Shown: positions 1 to 6,127 of the stretch, in pieces | Layout: each line of letters opens with the position of its first letter | Numbering within the stretch: the first letter of the stretch is position 1 | DNA from: an uncultured Collinsella sp. | GTDB lineage: Bacteria; Actinomycetota; Coriobacteriia; Coriobacteriales; Coriobacteriaceae | Length of the DNA stretch: 15,216 nt | Direction: 5' to 3' | Assembly (NCBI GenBank): GCA_900754075.1 | Contig: CAAEBN010000064.1 | Coordinates: forward strand, 1 to 15,216 | Notes under the pieces: generated by a model | Told to the model about the DNA's origin: nothing | What the model saw: only the letters and a program-made list of their open reading frames with translations | Databases searched by the model: none | Position numbers and translations under genes: made by a program

Positions 1-48
1 AAGGCGAGGAAGAAGGGCGTGAAGGGAGCGAAGAGCGTTGCTGCCTAG
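1..48 (+). CDS. C-terminal end of an unidentified upstream gene (partial)
   Basis: Frame 1 is open from the window edge to a TAG at 46-48 and reads KARKKGVKGAKSVAA. A lysine/alanine-rich tail like this is common at the C terminus of nucleic-acid-binding proteins, but 15 residues cannot identify the protein. The 5' part lies outside the window. Frame 3 is also open for a similar length, so the frame is likely but not certain. The next gene starts about 60 bases downstream with no obvious terminator between them. Confidence 0.4.
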   Translation, partial: KARKKGVKGAKSVAA

Positions 49-108
49 GCTAGCCCCTTGTCACACAAACTACCGAAGCCTCTTTTTCTTTTAGAGAATG
101 GGATAGTT

Positions 109-1209
109 ATGGCTGCAATTTTCAATAGCCCCAGCAAGTACATCCAGGGCCCGGACGAGCTCGCCAAGCTCGGCTCCTATGTCGAGCCGCTCGGCGCTAA
201 GGCCCTCGTCATCGTGACGCCTTCGGGCAAGAAGCGCGTCGGTGCCAAGATCGAGGGTGGTTTTGCCGAGGCCAAGGCCGAGCTGCTGTTTGAGGACTTT
301 AACGGCGAGTGCTCCAAGGGTGAGGTCGATCGCCTGGTTGCGCTCGCGCGCGACAACGGTTGCGACATCATCGTCGGCGTCGGTGGAGGCAAGATCCTCG
401 ATACCGCCAAGGCCGTTGCCTATTACCTGGAGTCCCCGGTTATCATTTGCCCCACCATCGCTTCGACCGATGCCCCGTGTTCGGCACTTTCGGTGCTCTA
501 CACCGATGACGGCCAGTTCGATAAGTATCTGTTCCTTAAGGCAAACCCCAACATTGTCCTGATGGATACGACGGTTATCGCGGCGAGCCCGGTGCGCCTG
601 ACGGTTTCCGGTATGGGCGATGCGCTCGCAACCTACTTTGAGGCCCAGGCGACGCACGATGCCGACGGCGGCACTTGCGCCGGCGGCAAGGGCGGAATGG
701 CCGGCCTGGCGCTCGCCAAGCTCTGCTACGAGACGCTTATGGCCGATGGCGTGAAGGCCAAGGTCGCGTTGGAGAAAGGTGCGCTGACGCCTGCCGTGGA
801 GCACATCATCGAGGCCAATACGCTGCTCTCCGGCATTGGCTTTGAGAGCTCGGGCCTTGCTGCTGCTCATGCCATCCACAATGGCCTGACGATGCTGCCT
901 GAGTGCCATGGAATGTATCACGGCGAGAAGGTCGCCTTTGGCACCATCGTCCAGCTGGTACTCGAGGATGCCCCGACTGAGAAGCTCGAGGAAGTCTTGG
1001 GCTTCTGCATTGAGCTGGGCCTGCCGGTTACGATGAAGGAACTTGGCGTTGCCGAGCTTACGCGCGAGCAGGCCATGATTGTTGCCGAGGCCGCCTGCGC
1101 GCCCGATGACACCATGTGCAACATGCCGTTTGAGGTGACGCCCGAGATGGTCGCAAACGCCATCCTGGGTGCCGACGCGCTGGGCCACTACTATCTCATG
1201 GATGAGTAA
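109..1209 (+). CDS. gldA: Glycerol dehydrogenase (GldA family, NAD- and Zn-dependent)
   Basis: Predicted 366-residue cytosolic enzyme oxidising glycerol to dihydroxyacetone with NAD+, or the reverse; the family also acts on other vicinal diols. The ATG at 109 is chosen because the protein then begins MAAIFNSPSKYIQGPDEL, matching the usual GldA start and its length of about 367. A TTG at 58 would add 17 residues with no family support. Visible motifs: the N-terminal Rossmann glycine motif GVGGGKILDTAK (residues 90-101), FNGECS just before it, and the three expected zinc ligands Asp171 (GMGDALATYFEA), His254 (AAAHAIHNGLT) and His271 (MYHGEKVAFG). The ribosome binding site is weak. A perfect intrinsic terminator follows the stop codon, so it is probably transcribed separately from the paralogue immediately downstream. 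Confidence 0.93.
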   Translation: MAAIFNSPSKYIQGPDELAKLGSYVEPLGAKALVIVTPSGKKRVGAKIEGGFAEAKAELLFEDFNGECSKGEVDRLVALARDNGCDIIVGVGGGKILDTAKAVAYYLESPVIICPTIASTDAPCSALSVLYTDDGQFDKYLFLKANPNIVLMDTTVIAASPVRLTVSGMGDALATYFEAQATHDADGGTCAGGKGGMAGLALAKLCYETLMADGVKAKVALEKGALTPAVEHIIEANTLLSGIGFESSGLAAAHAIHNGLTMLPECHGMYHGEKVAFGTIVQLVLEDAPTEKLEEVLGFCIELGLPVTMKELGVAELTREQAMIVAEAACAPDDTMCNMPFEVTPEMVANAILGADALGHYYLMDE

Positions 1210-1221
1210 ATCAAGCTAAGG

Positions 1222-1257
1222 AAGGGGCAAAGCCAGCAGATGGCTTTGCCCCTTTTT
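1222..1257 (+). terminator. Rho-independent terminator of the first glycerol dehydrogenase
   Basis: A perfect 12-bp stem (GGGGCAAAGCCA at 1224-1235 with TGGCTTTGCCCC at 1241-1252) and a 5-base loop. It is extended by two A-T pairs into a run of five T's starting at 1253. It lies 12 bases after the stop codon. Confidence 0.93.
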
Positions 1258-1261
1258 GCTA

Positions 1262-1292
1262 TGGTGCAAAGGGGTCAGGTTGCTTTGCACCA
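1262..1292 (+). repeat. Second hairpin between the two glycerol dehydrogenase genes
   Basis: A perfect 10-bp inverted repeat: TGGTGCAAAG at 1262-1271 and CTTTGCACCA at 1283-1292, with an 11-base loop. It follows directly on the terminator but has no clean T-run after it. It sits about 30 bases before the next start codon. It could be a backup terminator, a 5'-UTR structure of the second gene, or a regulator site. The structure is seen; the role is inferred. Confidence 0.5.
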
Positions 1293-1322
1293 ATTGTTGT
1301 TGATGAAAGGGCGGATTCTCGT

Positions 1323-2390
1323 ATGGCGCTTCCCATGGTTTATGGCGGTCCCGGACGATATGTTCAGGGGCCGGGTGAGCTCTCGCGTCAGGGCAAGTAT
1401 TTGTCATGGTTGGGCTGCGCTGCCTATGTCTTGTTTGACCAGGGCACCGAGGATCGGCTGTGCAGGCAGATCGTCGATGGATTTCTGGATGAAGATCTAA
1501 GCGAGCCGTTCTTTAAGATTTACAACGGTCCGTGTACGGAAGATGCCGTTGTCGAAATGGCCAAGGAAGCCCGGGCCGAGTATTGCGACATGGTGGTGGG
1601 CATTGGCGGTGGCAAGATGCTCGATATCGCCAAGGCCGTTGCGTTTTATGCCGAGTTGCCGTTGTGCGTATGTCCCACGGCGGCGTCGATGGACGGTCCG
1701 TGCAGCGCGATTTCGGTGTTGTATCACGAGGATGGGTCGTTCGACCGCTACCTGATGCTCGAGAAGAATCCAGACCTGGTCGTGGTCGATACCAACGTGG
1801 TCGCGGCGGCCCCGCTGCGTATGACGGTCGCTGGCATGGGCGATGCACTGACAACGTACTTCGAGGCGCGTTCGTGCGCCGCGGCGCACGGCGTCAACGA
1901 ACACGGTGGCGCGCCGGGGCACTTGGCTTTGGTTGCGGCTCGTGCCTGCTATGACACACTCATGGAGTGCGGCGTCGCTGCCAAGCGCGATCTCAAAAAG
2001 GGCCGTATATCGCCGGCGGTTGAGCGCCTGATCGAGTGCAATATTCTGCTCTCGGGTGTCGGCTTTGAGAGCGGTGGCCTAGCACTTGCCCATGCCATAG
2101 CCAACGGCCTGACGATTCTGCCCGAGTGCAAGGCCATGCATGGTGAGGCCGTGGCGTTTGGCCTGGTGGTGCAGCTGCGCCTGGAGCGTGCGCCCGAGCT
2201 TGATCAGGTGCTCGAGTTTTGCCAACGCGTCGGTCTGCCGACGACGCTTGAGGAGCTGGGCCTTGGCGAGATTTCGGATGCCGATTTGCAGAGTGTTGCA
2301 AATGCGGTCTTTAGAAATGAGCGTAATATGGCCAACGAGCAGGCAAAGATGACCAAACAAAAGCTCGTGCAGCTCATGTGCGAGGCATAG
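1323..2390 (+). CDS. Second glycerol dehydrogenase-family protein (GldA paralogue)
   Basis: Predicted 355-residue iron/zinc-type polyol dehydrogenase, clearly paralogous to the preceding gene. Shared features are the start (MALPMVYGGPGRYVQGPGEL), YNGPCT, GIGGGKMLDIAK, the ASMDGPCSAISVLY segment, and all three metal ligands: Asp174 (GMGDALTTYFEA), His257 (LALAHAIANGLT) and His273 (KAMHGEAVAFG). The ATG at 1323 is preceded by GAAAGGG about 12 bases upstream. Compared with the first copy it is shorter in the nucleotide-binding half and has a divergent, lysine-rich C terminus. It is therefore probably an active dehydrogenase with different substrate preference rather than a decayed duplicate. Other possible substrates are 1,2-propanediol or hydroxyketones; the sequence cannot decide. 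Confidence 0.87.
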   Translation: MALPMVYGGPGRYVQGPGELSRQGKYLSWLGCAAYVLFDQGTEDRLCRQIVDGFLDEDLSEPFFKIYNGPCTEDAVVEMAKEARAEYCDMVVGIGGGKMLDIAKAVAFYAELPLCVCPTAASMDGPCSAISVLYHEDGSFDRYLMLEKNPDLVVVDTNVVAAAPLRMTVAGMGDALTTYFEARSCAAAHGVNEHGGAPGHLALVAARACYDTLMECGVAAKRDLKKGRISPAVERLIECNILLSGVGFESGGLALAHAIANGLTILPECKAMHGEAVAFGLVVQLRLERAPELDQVLEFCQRVGLPTTLEELGLGEISDADLQSVANAVFRNERNMANEQAKMTKQKLVQLMCEA

Positions 2391-2469
2391 TTGGCGCTTG
2401 ATTGACCTTGTGCAATCGAGGCGGCGATAGGCCATAGACTATTTGCCTCAAAGGTGCGCCGCGTGTAAT

Positions 2470-2500
2470 TTGCCCGAGGCGTGGGCCGATAGCGTATCAT
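2470..2500 (+). promoter_or_regulatory. Candidate promoter of the four-cluster Fe-S gene
   Basis: A TTGCCC (2470-2475) and a TATCAT (2495-2500) are separated by 19 bp, with the start codon 40 bases downstream of the -10. The -10 is good but the spacer is longer than ideal. The assignment rests only on hexamer similarity. Confidence 0.35.
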
Positions 2501-2540
2501 TATCTCTTGCTTGTTTGCACTGCTCAGGGAGGGGCCGCGC

Positions 2541-3794
2541 ATGGCGCAGGAACACGATCTGTTTGATGACATTATCGAGATCAGCAAGGGTTTCGACTTT
2601 CTTAAAAACCCGCTTGGCGGCGTGACCGATGCACTCGATCCGTCGGCGCCGCAGTGGAATCCTGCCGACTACAAGGAGCGCCCGCGCGGCAACACCATTC
2701 CGTGCCTGGCCTGCAAAAACGAAAAGAGCGGCTGCACCGCGTGCATGGACGTGTGCCCGGTCAACGCCATCGAGGTCGAGGAAGACGCTATCGAGATCCT
2801 CGACTCTTGTCGCAAGTGCGGCCTGTGCGCCGCTGCCTGTCCGACCGAGGCGATCATCTCGCCGCGCCTGGCGCCCAAAAACGTCTACGACGACATTGTC
2901 TCTGCGGCTACGAGTCACGAAACCGCCTACGTTACCTGCACGCGTGCCCTTAAGCGCATGCCGCGCGAGAACGAGGTTGTCGTTGCCTGCGTGGGTGATA
3001 TTACGGCCGAGACCTGGTTCTCGGTGCTGGCCGATTATCCCAACGTGAGCGTGTACCTGCCGCTGGGCGTGTGCGATAAGTGCCGTAACACCGGTGGCGA
3101 GGACATCCTGGGCGAGGCCATTGCTACCGCCGAGGAGTGGGCGGGCACGGGCATGGGTCTGGAGGTCGACCCCAAGAGCCTCAAGTGCCATAAGCGCCGC
3201 GAGTACGAGCGCAAGGAGTACATGGAAAAGATCGCCCGCACCACGGGCCTTACCGTGACCAAGCTCAACCCGGCAACGGCGGCGCTGGCCTCGGTGACGC
3301 AGAAGTTGAAGGCCCACCGTCACCAGATCACGCAGCTCGAGCGCACACTCAACACCATGTGCGGCACCACGACGACCAAGCGTCGCCGTTCGCTCACGCA
3401 CGGGCGGCAGCTGGTGCTCTCGACGCTGCAGAACCACCCCGAGCTTGCCCAGAATATGCAGGTGAGCACACCGGAATGCGATTTTGACAAGTGCACGTCG
3501 TGCGGCGAGTGCGTCAACGTGTGCCCCACGTTTGCCTGCGATTTGGTGGGAAGCGGTCGCTTTGCACTGGAGTCCACGTATTGCCTAGGTTGCGGAGCCT
3601 GCGTCAAGGTGTGCCCCGAGCATGCGCTCAAGCTGGTCGAGCACGATGCGTCCAATCTGGTCGTTGTCGACCCCGAGGCCGAGGAAAAGGCCGCTCAGAA
3701 GGCCAAGGCCCACGAAGAGGCCCAGAAGGCCAAGGCCGAGGCAAAGGAAAAGCTCAACAAGATGCTCGACCAAGTGGAAAAGCTCGCGGACTAG
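2541..3794 (+). CDS. Ferredoxin-like protein with four 4Fe-4S motifs and a central cysteine-bearing domain
   Basis: A 417-residue soluble protein with two pairs of cluster motifs. The N-terminal pair is an atypical C55-x2-C-x6-C65-x2-C68-x3-C72-P and a classic C90-x2-C-x2-C-x3-C100-P. The C-terminal pair is C318-x2-C-x2-C-x3-C328-P and C348-x2-C-x2-C-x3-C358-P. Between them, about 125-290 has alternating beta/alpha character and four further cysteines (C133, C150, and C178/C181 in GVCDKC). The last 40 residues are Lys/Glu/Ala-rich and probably coiled coil. The ATG at 2541 is chosen for the AGGGAGG at 2526-2532, 8 bases upstream. Such proteins carry electrons between oxidoreductases or maturation factors, but I cannot name a partner; no catalytic neighbour is encoded next to it. 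No signal peptide or membrane segment is seen. Confidence 0.85.
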   Translation: MAQEHDLFDDIIEISKGFDFLKNPLGGVTDALDPSAPQWNPADYKERPRGNTIPCLACKNEKSGCTACMDVCPVNAIEVEEDAIEILDSCRKCGLCAAACPTEAIISPRLAPKNVYDDIVSAATSHETAYVTCTRALKRMPRENEVVVACVGDITAETWFSVLADYPNVSVYLPLGVCDKCRNTGGEDILGEAIATAEEWAGTGMGLEVDPKSLKCHKRREYERKEYMEKIARTTGLTVTKLNPATAALASVTQKLKAHRHQITQLERTLNTMCGTTTTKRRRSLTHGRQLVLSTLQNHPELAQNMQVSTPECDFDKCTSCGECVNVCPTFACDLVGSGRFALESTYCLGCGACVKVCPEHALKLVEHDASNLVVVDPEAEEKAAQKAKAHEEAQKAKAEAKEKLNKMLDQVEKLAD

Positions 3795-3813
3795 CTAAAC
3801 TAGCGTAAATGAT

Positions 3814-3844
3814 GGCCGGTGGGACAGGTACTGCCCCGCCGGCC
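3814..3844. repeat. Strong GC-rich hairpin after the Fe-S gene
   Basis: GGCCGGTGGG (3814-3823) pairs with 3835-3844 over 10 bp including one G-U, and an inner CAG/CTG pairing closes on a GTA loop. It lies 19 bases after the Fe-S gene's stop codon, where a terminator is expected. On the plus strand it is followed by six A's and not T's, so it is not a canonical intrinsic terminator in that direction. Confidence 0.6.
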
Positions 3845-3915
3845 AAAAAAGTTGCGGTGGAATAGTTCCTGTTTTGCCCTTAAGCTGGCCATTCTAGGAA
3901 CTATCCCACCGCAAC
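3845..3915 (-). terminator. Large inverted repeat acting as terminator of the GntR gene
   Basis: Arms 3851-3869 (starts GTTGCGGTGGAATAGTTCC) and 3897-3915 form a 19-bp inverted repeat with one mismatch and a 27-base loop. Read on the minus strand it begins about 10 bases after the GntR stop codon and is followed directly by six T's (complement of 3845-3850), which fits an intrinsic terminator. The very long arms and large loop are unusual for a terminator and resemble a small mobile or REP-like element (see findings). Confidence 0.7.
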
Positions 3916-3925
3916 TAATAGACAG

Positions 3926-4681
3926 TTAGCTCATACTGCTCTGATGGGTCTCGCTGCCGTTATTGCGGCGGGTGACCGTTTCGTGGAGTAAAAAGAACCC
4001 GGGGACCTGTTTGGTCTCGGTGTATTCCATAAGGATGCCGTCGGCGTTGTAGGTCTGCCCGCGTACAACGGCGAGTGCGTTAAAGTCGTCGAGATCGAGC
4101 ACGCGCGCATCCTCGGGCGTGGGATGCTCGATCGTCACGTCGCGTTTTCCCGTGGCAATCTTAATGCCAAGGTCTTCTTCGAGGTAACGATAGATCGAGT
4201 CGTTGACAATCTCGGGTGTCAGTCCCGGTACCTGTGAGCTTAGGTAATAGGAGTCGTCGGAGCACACGGCCCGTCCGTCTGCATAACGGATGCGTTTGGC
4301 ACGCGTGAGCTCACAGCCTTCGGGAAACCCGGTAATCTTGGAGAGCGCCTTGCTGCAGATGAGGAGCTCAAAGACGGTGGTAACCGTTTTGAGCTCAAAG
4401 CCTCGGCTGGCTGCGATTTCCTTAAAGGTCTCGAGTCCGCCGCCACCACGACTCTTCTCGTCGCTGATGTTGCGAATGACGCGCATACCTTTGCCTTGCT
4501 GGGGGAGCACGTAACCATCTGCCGCAAGCATCGAGATGGCGCGACGGACCGTCATGCGCGAACAGTCAAACAGCTGCGTGAGCTCAGTCTCTGAAGGCAG
4601 ATAACTCTGATAGGCGTATGTGCCGTCGTCAATCGACTGCTTCACGTTGTCATAAATAGTTTGGAAGATGGCTCGCGCCAT
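3926..4681 (-). CDS. GntR-family transcriptional regulator (HutC/TreR type, UTRA domain)
   Basis: A 251-residue DNA-binding regulator. Residues 1-70 are a winged helix-turn-helix with the hallmark LPSETELTQLFDCSRMTVRRAISMLAADGYV and QGKGMRV wing. Residues 85-240 fit a UTRA effector domain (segments such as RAKRIRYADGRAVCSDDSYYL). The ATG is preceded by AGGAGA with six bases of spacing. UTRA proteins usually sense a phosphorylated sugar and repress a neighbouring uptake operon. The gene lies 65 bp downstream of the zinc dehydrogenase on the same strand, probably in one transcript, and TCTAGACAAG-type palindromes in the divergent control region are its likely operators. The likely effector is a phospho-alpha-glucoside or glucose-6-phosphate; this is inferred from context. 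Confidence 0.88.
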   Translation of the reverse strand: MARAIFQTIYDNVKQSIDDGTYAYQSYLPSETELTQLFDCSRMTVRRAISMLAADGYVLPQQGKGMRVIRNISDEKSRGGGGLETFKEIAASRGFELKTVTTVFELLICSKALSKITGFPEGCELTRAKRIRYADGRAVCSDDSYYLSSQVPGLTPEIVNDSIYRYLEEDLGIKIATGKRDVTIEHPTPEDARVLDLDDFNALAVVRGQTYNADGILMEYTETKQVPGFFLLHETVTRRNNGSETHQSSMS

Positions 4682-4746
4682 GACGGTCTCCTAGAGCTGA
4701 GTGCGCGAGCGGTGGATGAGGGCCGCCCGCGCAGGTGTCAAGCGAT

Positions 4747-5772
4747 TTACTTGCTGGGGTCGATTATATATTTGCCCATGGCACGCAGCGCCGGGTCTGA
4801 CAGGATGGCGCCGAGTTCGTCGAGGGAGGCTACCTTTGCGACCATCGAGGATACGTCGAGCCTGCCAGAGTCGATGAGCTCGAGCGCGCGACGCTGTGTG
4901 TAAGGGTTGATGTAGGACGAGGTGAGCACGAGCTCCTTCTGGAAGACCTCGAAGGGCTTGACGGTGATTGTCTCATCGGGCTTGGTGAGGCCGAACATCA
5001 TGACCGTAGCCTTGTGGCCGGCGATCTGGATGGCCTGCTCGATGGTGACGGGCTTGCCGACGCATTCGATTACAACGTCGACGTTGCCGACGCCCTCCTG
5101 CTTCAGGCGGGCCGGGACGTCCTCGTGGATGGAATCAATTGCCAGGTCGGCGCCGAGTTTGAGCGCAACCTCGCGCTTGCCTTCGACAGGCTCGAGCAAG
5201 ACAACCTTGGTGGCGCCGGCGTTTTTGGCGAGCTGCATCATGAGCAGACCGATCATGCCACCGCCGATAACGACAACTGTGCTGCCGGGCTTGATGTTGC
5301 ACATATCGATGCCGTGCAGACAGCAGGCGACGGGCTCGGTCATAGCACCCTGCTCAAAGCTGGTGTGATCGCCCAACTTGTAGACTTGCTGCATATCGAC
5401 GGAGCAGTACTCGGCAAAGCCGCCGTTAACGGTGGTGCCGTAACCGGTCATATGCTCACAGTAGTGGTTGATTCCGTCGCGGCAGGGTTCGCAGCAGCCG
5501 CAGGGATGGTTTGGGTCGATGCACACGCGATCGCCCGGTTTAAAGCCAGCGACGTCGCTGCCCACGGCCTCGACAACGCCTGCAAACTCATGACCAAGGA
5601 TCGTGGGCGGGGTAACGTCGGCTGCACCCTTGTCGCCTTCATAGATATGAACGTCGGTACCGCAGACGCCGCAAGCTTTGACGTTGATCAGAACGTCGCG
5701 CCTGCCCACTGCCGGCTTTGCCGATTCCTCGACTCTGAGGTCGTGCTTTCCATAGAAGACCGCGCTTTTCAT
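4747..5772 (-). CDS. Zinc-dependent alcohol/polyol dehydrogenase (MDR superfamily)
   Basis: A 341-residue cytosolic medium-chain dehydrogenase. The catalytic zinc site is Cys37 (GVCGTDVH), His61-Glu62 (GHEFAGVVE) and probably Glu145 (TEPVACCLHG). The structural zinc is bound by Cys91, Cys94, Cys97 and Cys105. The Rossmann motif is GGGMIG at 169-174, and an acidic residue ending the second strand (VVLLEP) favours NAD over NADP. AAGGAGT stands upstream of the ATG. Family relatives include sorbitol/L-iditol, galactitol and threonine dehydrogenases; the exact substrate is not visible. It is first in an operon with the GntR regulator and diverges from the PTS/GH4 operon. I infer it oxidises a polyol or other aglycone released from the imported glucoside. 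Confidence 0.88.
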   Translation of the reverse strand: MKSAVFYGKHDLRVEESAKPAVGRRDVLINVKACGVCGTDVHIYEGDKGAADVTPPTILGHEFAGVVEAVGSDVAGFKPGDRVCIDPNHPCGCCEPCRDGINHYCEHMTGYGTTVNGGFAEYCSVDMQQVYKLGDHTSFEQGAMTEPVACCLHGIDMCNIKPGSTVVVIGGGMIGLLMMQLAKNAGATKVVLLEPVEGKREVALKLGADLAIDSIHEDVPARLKQEGVGNVDVVIECVGKPVTIEQAIQIAGHKATVMMFGLTKPDETITVKPFEVFQKELVLTSSYINPYTQRRALELIDSGRLDVSSMVAKVASLDELGAILSDPALRAMGKYIIDPSK

Positions 5773-5808
5773 GGTGACTCCTTAACGTGGCGGTGAATGT
5801 TGTAATGA

Positions 5809-5837
5809 AGTATAGGCATGTATATTGATATAGACAA
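5809..5837 (-). promoter_or_regulatory. Predicted sigma-70-type promoter of the zinc dehydrogenase operon
   Basis: On the minus strand, -35 TTGTCT (complement of 5832-5837), a 17-bp spacer and -10 TATACT (complement of 5809-5814). The -35 box is embedded in a CTTGTCTA operator half-site, which would make it directly repressible. The predicted start of transcription lies about 30 bases before the start codon. Confidence 0.68.
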
Positions 5838-5853
5838 GCACATCTAGACAAGT
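5831..5853. promoter_or_regulatory. Paired operator half-sites upstream of the dehydrogenase
   Basis: TAGACAAG occurs at 5831-5838 and again at 5845-5852, a 14-bp direct repeat. The second is part of ATCTAGACAAGT (5842-5853), which is identical to the reverse complement of the operator beside the PTS gene. The first copy overlaps the dehydrogenase -35 box. These suit the GT..TA..AC pattern bound by HutC-type GntR proteins. Confidence 0.6.
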
Positions 5854-5918
5854 AGAAAAGAAATTTAAAATGCAGCCATCAGCTATGTCAGATTTAGCAG
5901 GCAAAATACTGGACATAT

Positions 5919-5948
5919 ACCGTTTACGGCCAATAATCAACCGTTTAC
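5919..5948. repeat. ACCGTTTAC direct repeat, exactly 21 bp apart
   Basis: ACCGTTTAC occurs at 5919-5927 and 5940-5948, a centre-to-centre distance of two DNA turns. The downstream copy overlaps the candidate PTS -35 box. The spacing suggests a dimeric activator or a second regulator, distinct from the GntR operators. Confidence 0.45.
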
Positions 5949-5972
5949 CGACCGTAGTCTTTATGCTAACTT
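5944..5972 (+). promoter_or_regulatory. Candidate promoter of the PTS/GH4 operon
   Basis: TTTACC (5944-5949) and TAACTT (5967-5972) are 17 bp apart, both imperfect. An alternative -10, TATGCT at 5962-5967, has no well-placed -35. Weak boxes together with the upstream direct repeat suggest a need for activation. The operator at 5969-5984 overlaps the -10 and the start site. Confidence 0.42.
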
Positions 5973-5984
5973 GTCTAGATAAGT
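5969..5984. promoter_or_regulatory. Palindromic operator ACTTGTCTAGATAAGT
   Basis: A 16-bp palindrome with a single mismatch per arm, placed at the predicted PTS transcription start. Twelve of its bases recur exactly, inverted, at 5842-5853. It is the best candidate site for the GntR/UTRA protein encoded at 3926-4681. Confidence 0.68.
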
Positions 5985-6001
5985 GATGTGATAAAACGTA
6001 A

Positions 6002-6043
6002 GTGCAAGAAGTCAGGGACACGGGCCCACCCGTCCTATTGCAC
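6002..6043 (+). other. First stem-loop of the PTS leader RNA
   Basis: GTGCAA (6002-6007) pairs with TTGCAC (6038-6043). Inside, AGG pairs with CCT, and ACGGG (6020-6024) pairs with CCCGT (6029-6033) around a CCCA tetraloop. It lies in the untranslated leader, about 20 bases after the predicted transcription start. Confidence 0.5.
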
Positions 6044-6061
6044 GAGGTACACGCAAACGGC

Positions 6062-6098
6062 GCGTCTGCGGTCTCGAGTGAAGCCAAAACCGCAGCGC
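6062..6098 (+). other. Second stem-loop of the PTS leader RNA
   Basis: CTGCGGT (6066-6072) pairs with ACCGCAG (6089-6095). The pairing is extended by GCG/CGC (6062-6064 with 6096-6098) across one bulged T, giving 10 pairs with a 16-base loop. It ends 14 bases before the G-rich ribosome binding region, which itself can form a short GGGG/CCCC hairpin at about 6114-6124. Confidence 0.5.
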
Positions 6099-6127
6099 TC
6101 CGAATGAAGAGAGGGGGATTCCCCGTC

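Larger units (their letters stand above)
5773..6127. other. Divergent control region of the sugar regulon (355 bp)
   Basis: The stretch between the dehydrogenase and the PTS gene is markedly AT-richer than its surroundings over about 5800-6000. It contains the dehydrogenase promoter, operator-like sequences on both sides, a 9-bp direct repeat, a weaker PTS promoter, and a roughly 145-base structured PTS leader. I see no convincing small gene in it. An open frame upstream of the permease from a GTG at 6002 has no ribosome binding site and consists of hairpin sequence. Confidence 0.7.

Noticed and set aside
91..1188. Long open frame on the minus strand (365 codons) opposite the first glycerol dehydrogenase
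   Set aside because: It is an antisense shadow created by G/C third-position bias. Its predicted protein is rich in Arg, His, Gly and Leu without motifs, and the plus-strand protein has every expected GldA residue.
3983..3992. GTGGAGTAAA inside the GntR gene as a further member of the GGGGAGTAAA cluster
   Set aside because: A single one-mismatch copy in coding sequence, explained by the codons present and far from the cluster.
6002..6127. N-terminal extension of the permease from a GTG at 6002
   Set aside because: No ribosome binding site before it; the extra 42 residues have no family counterpart, and the DNA folds as leader hairpins.
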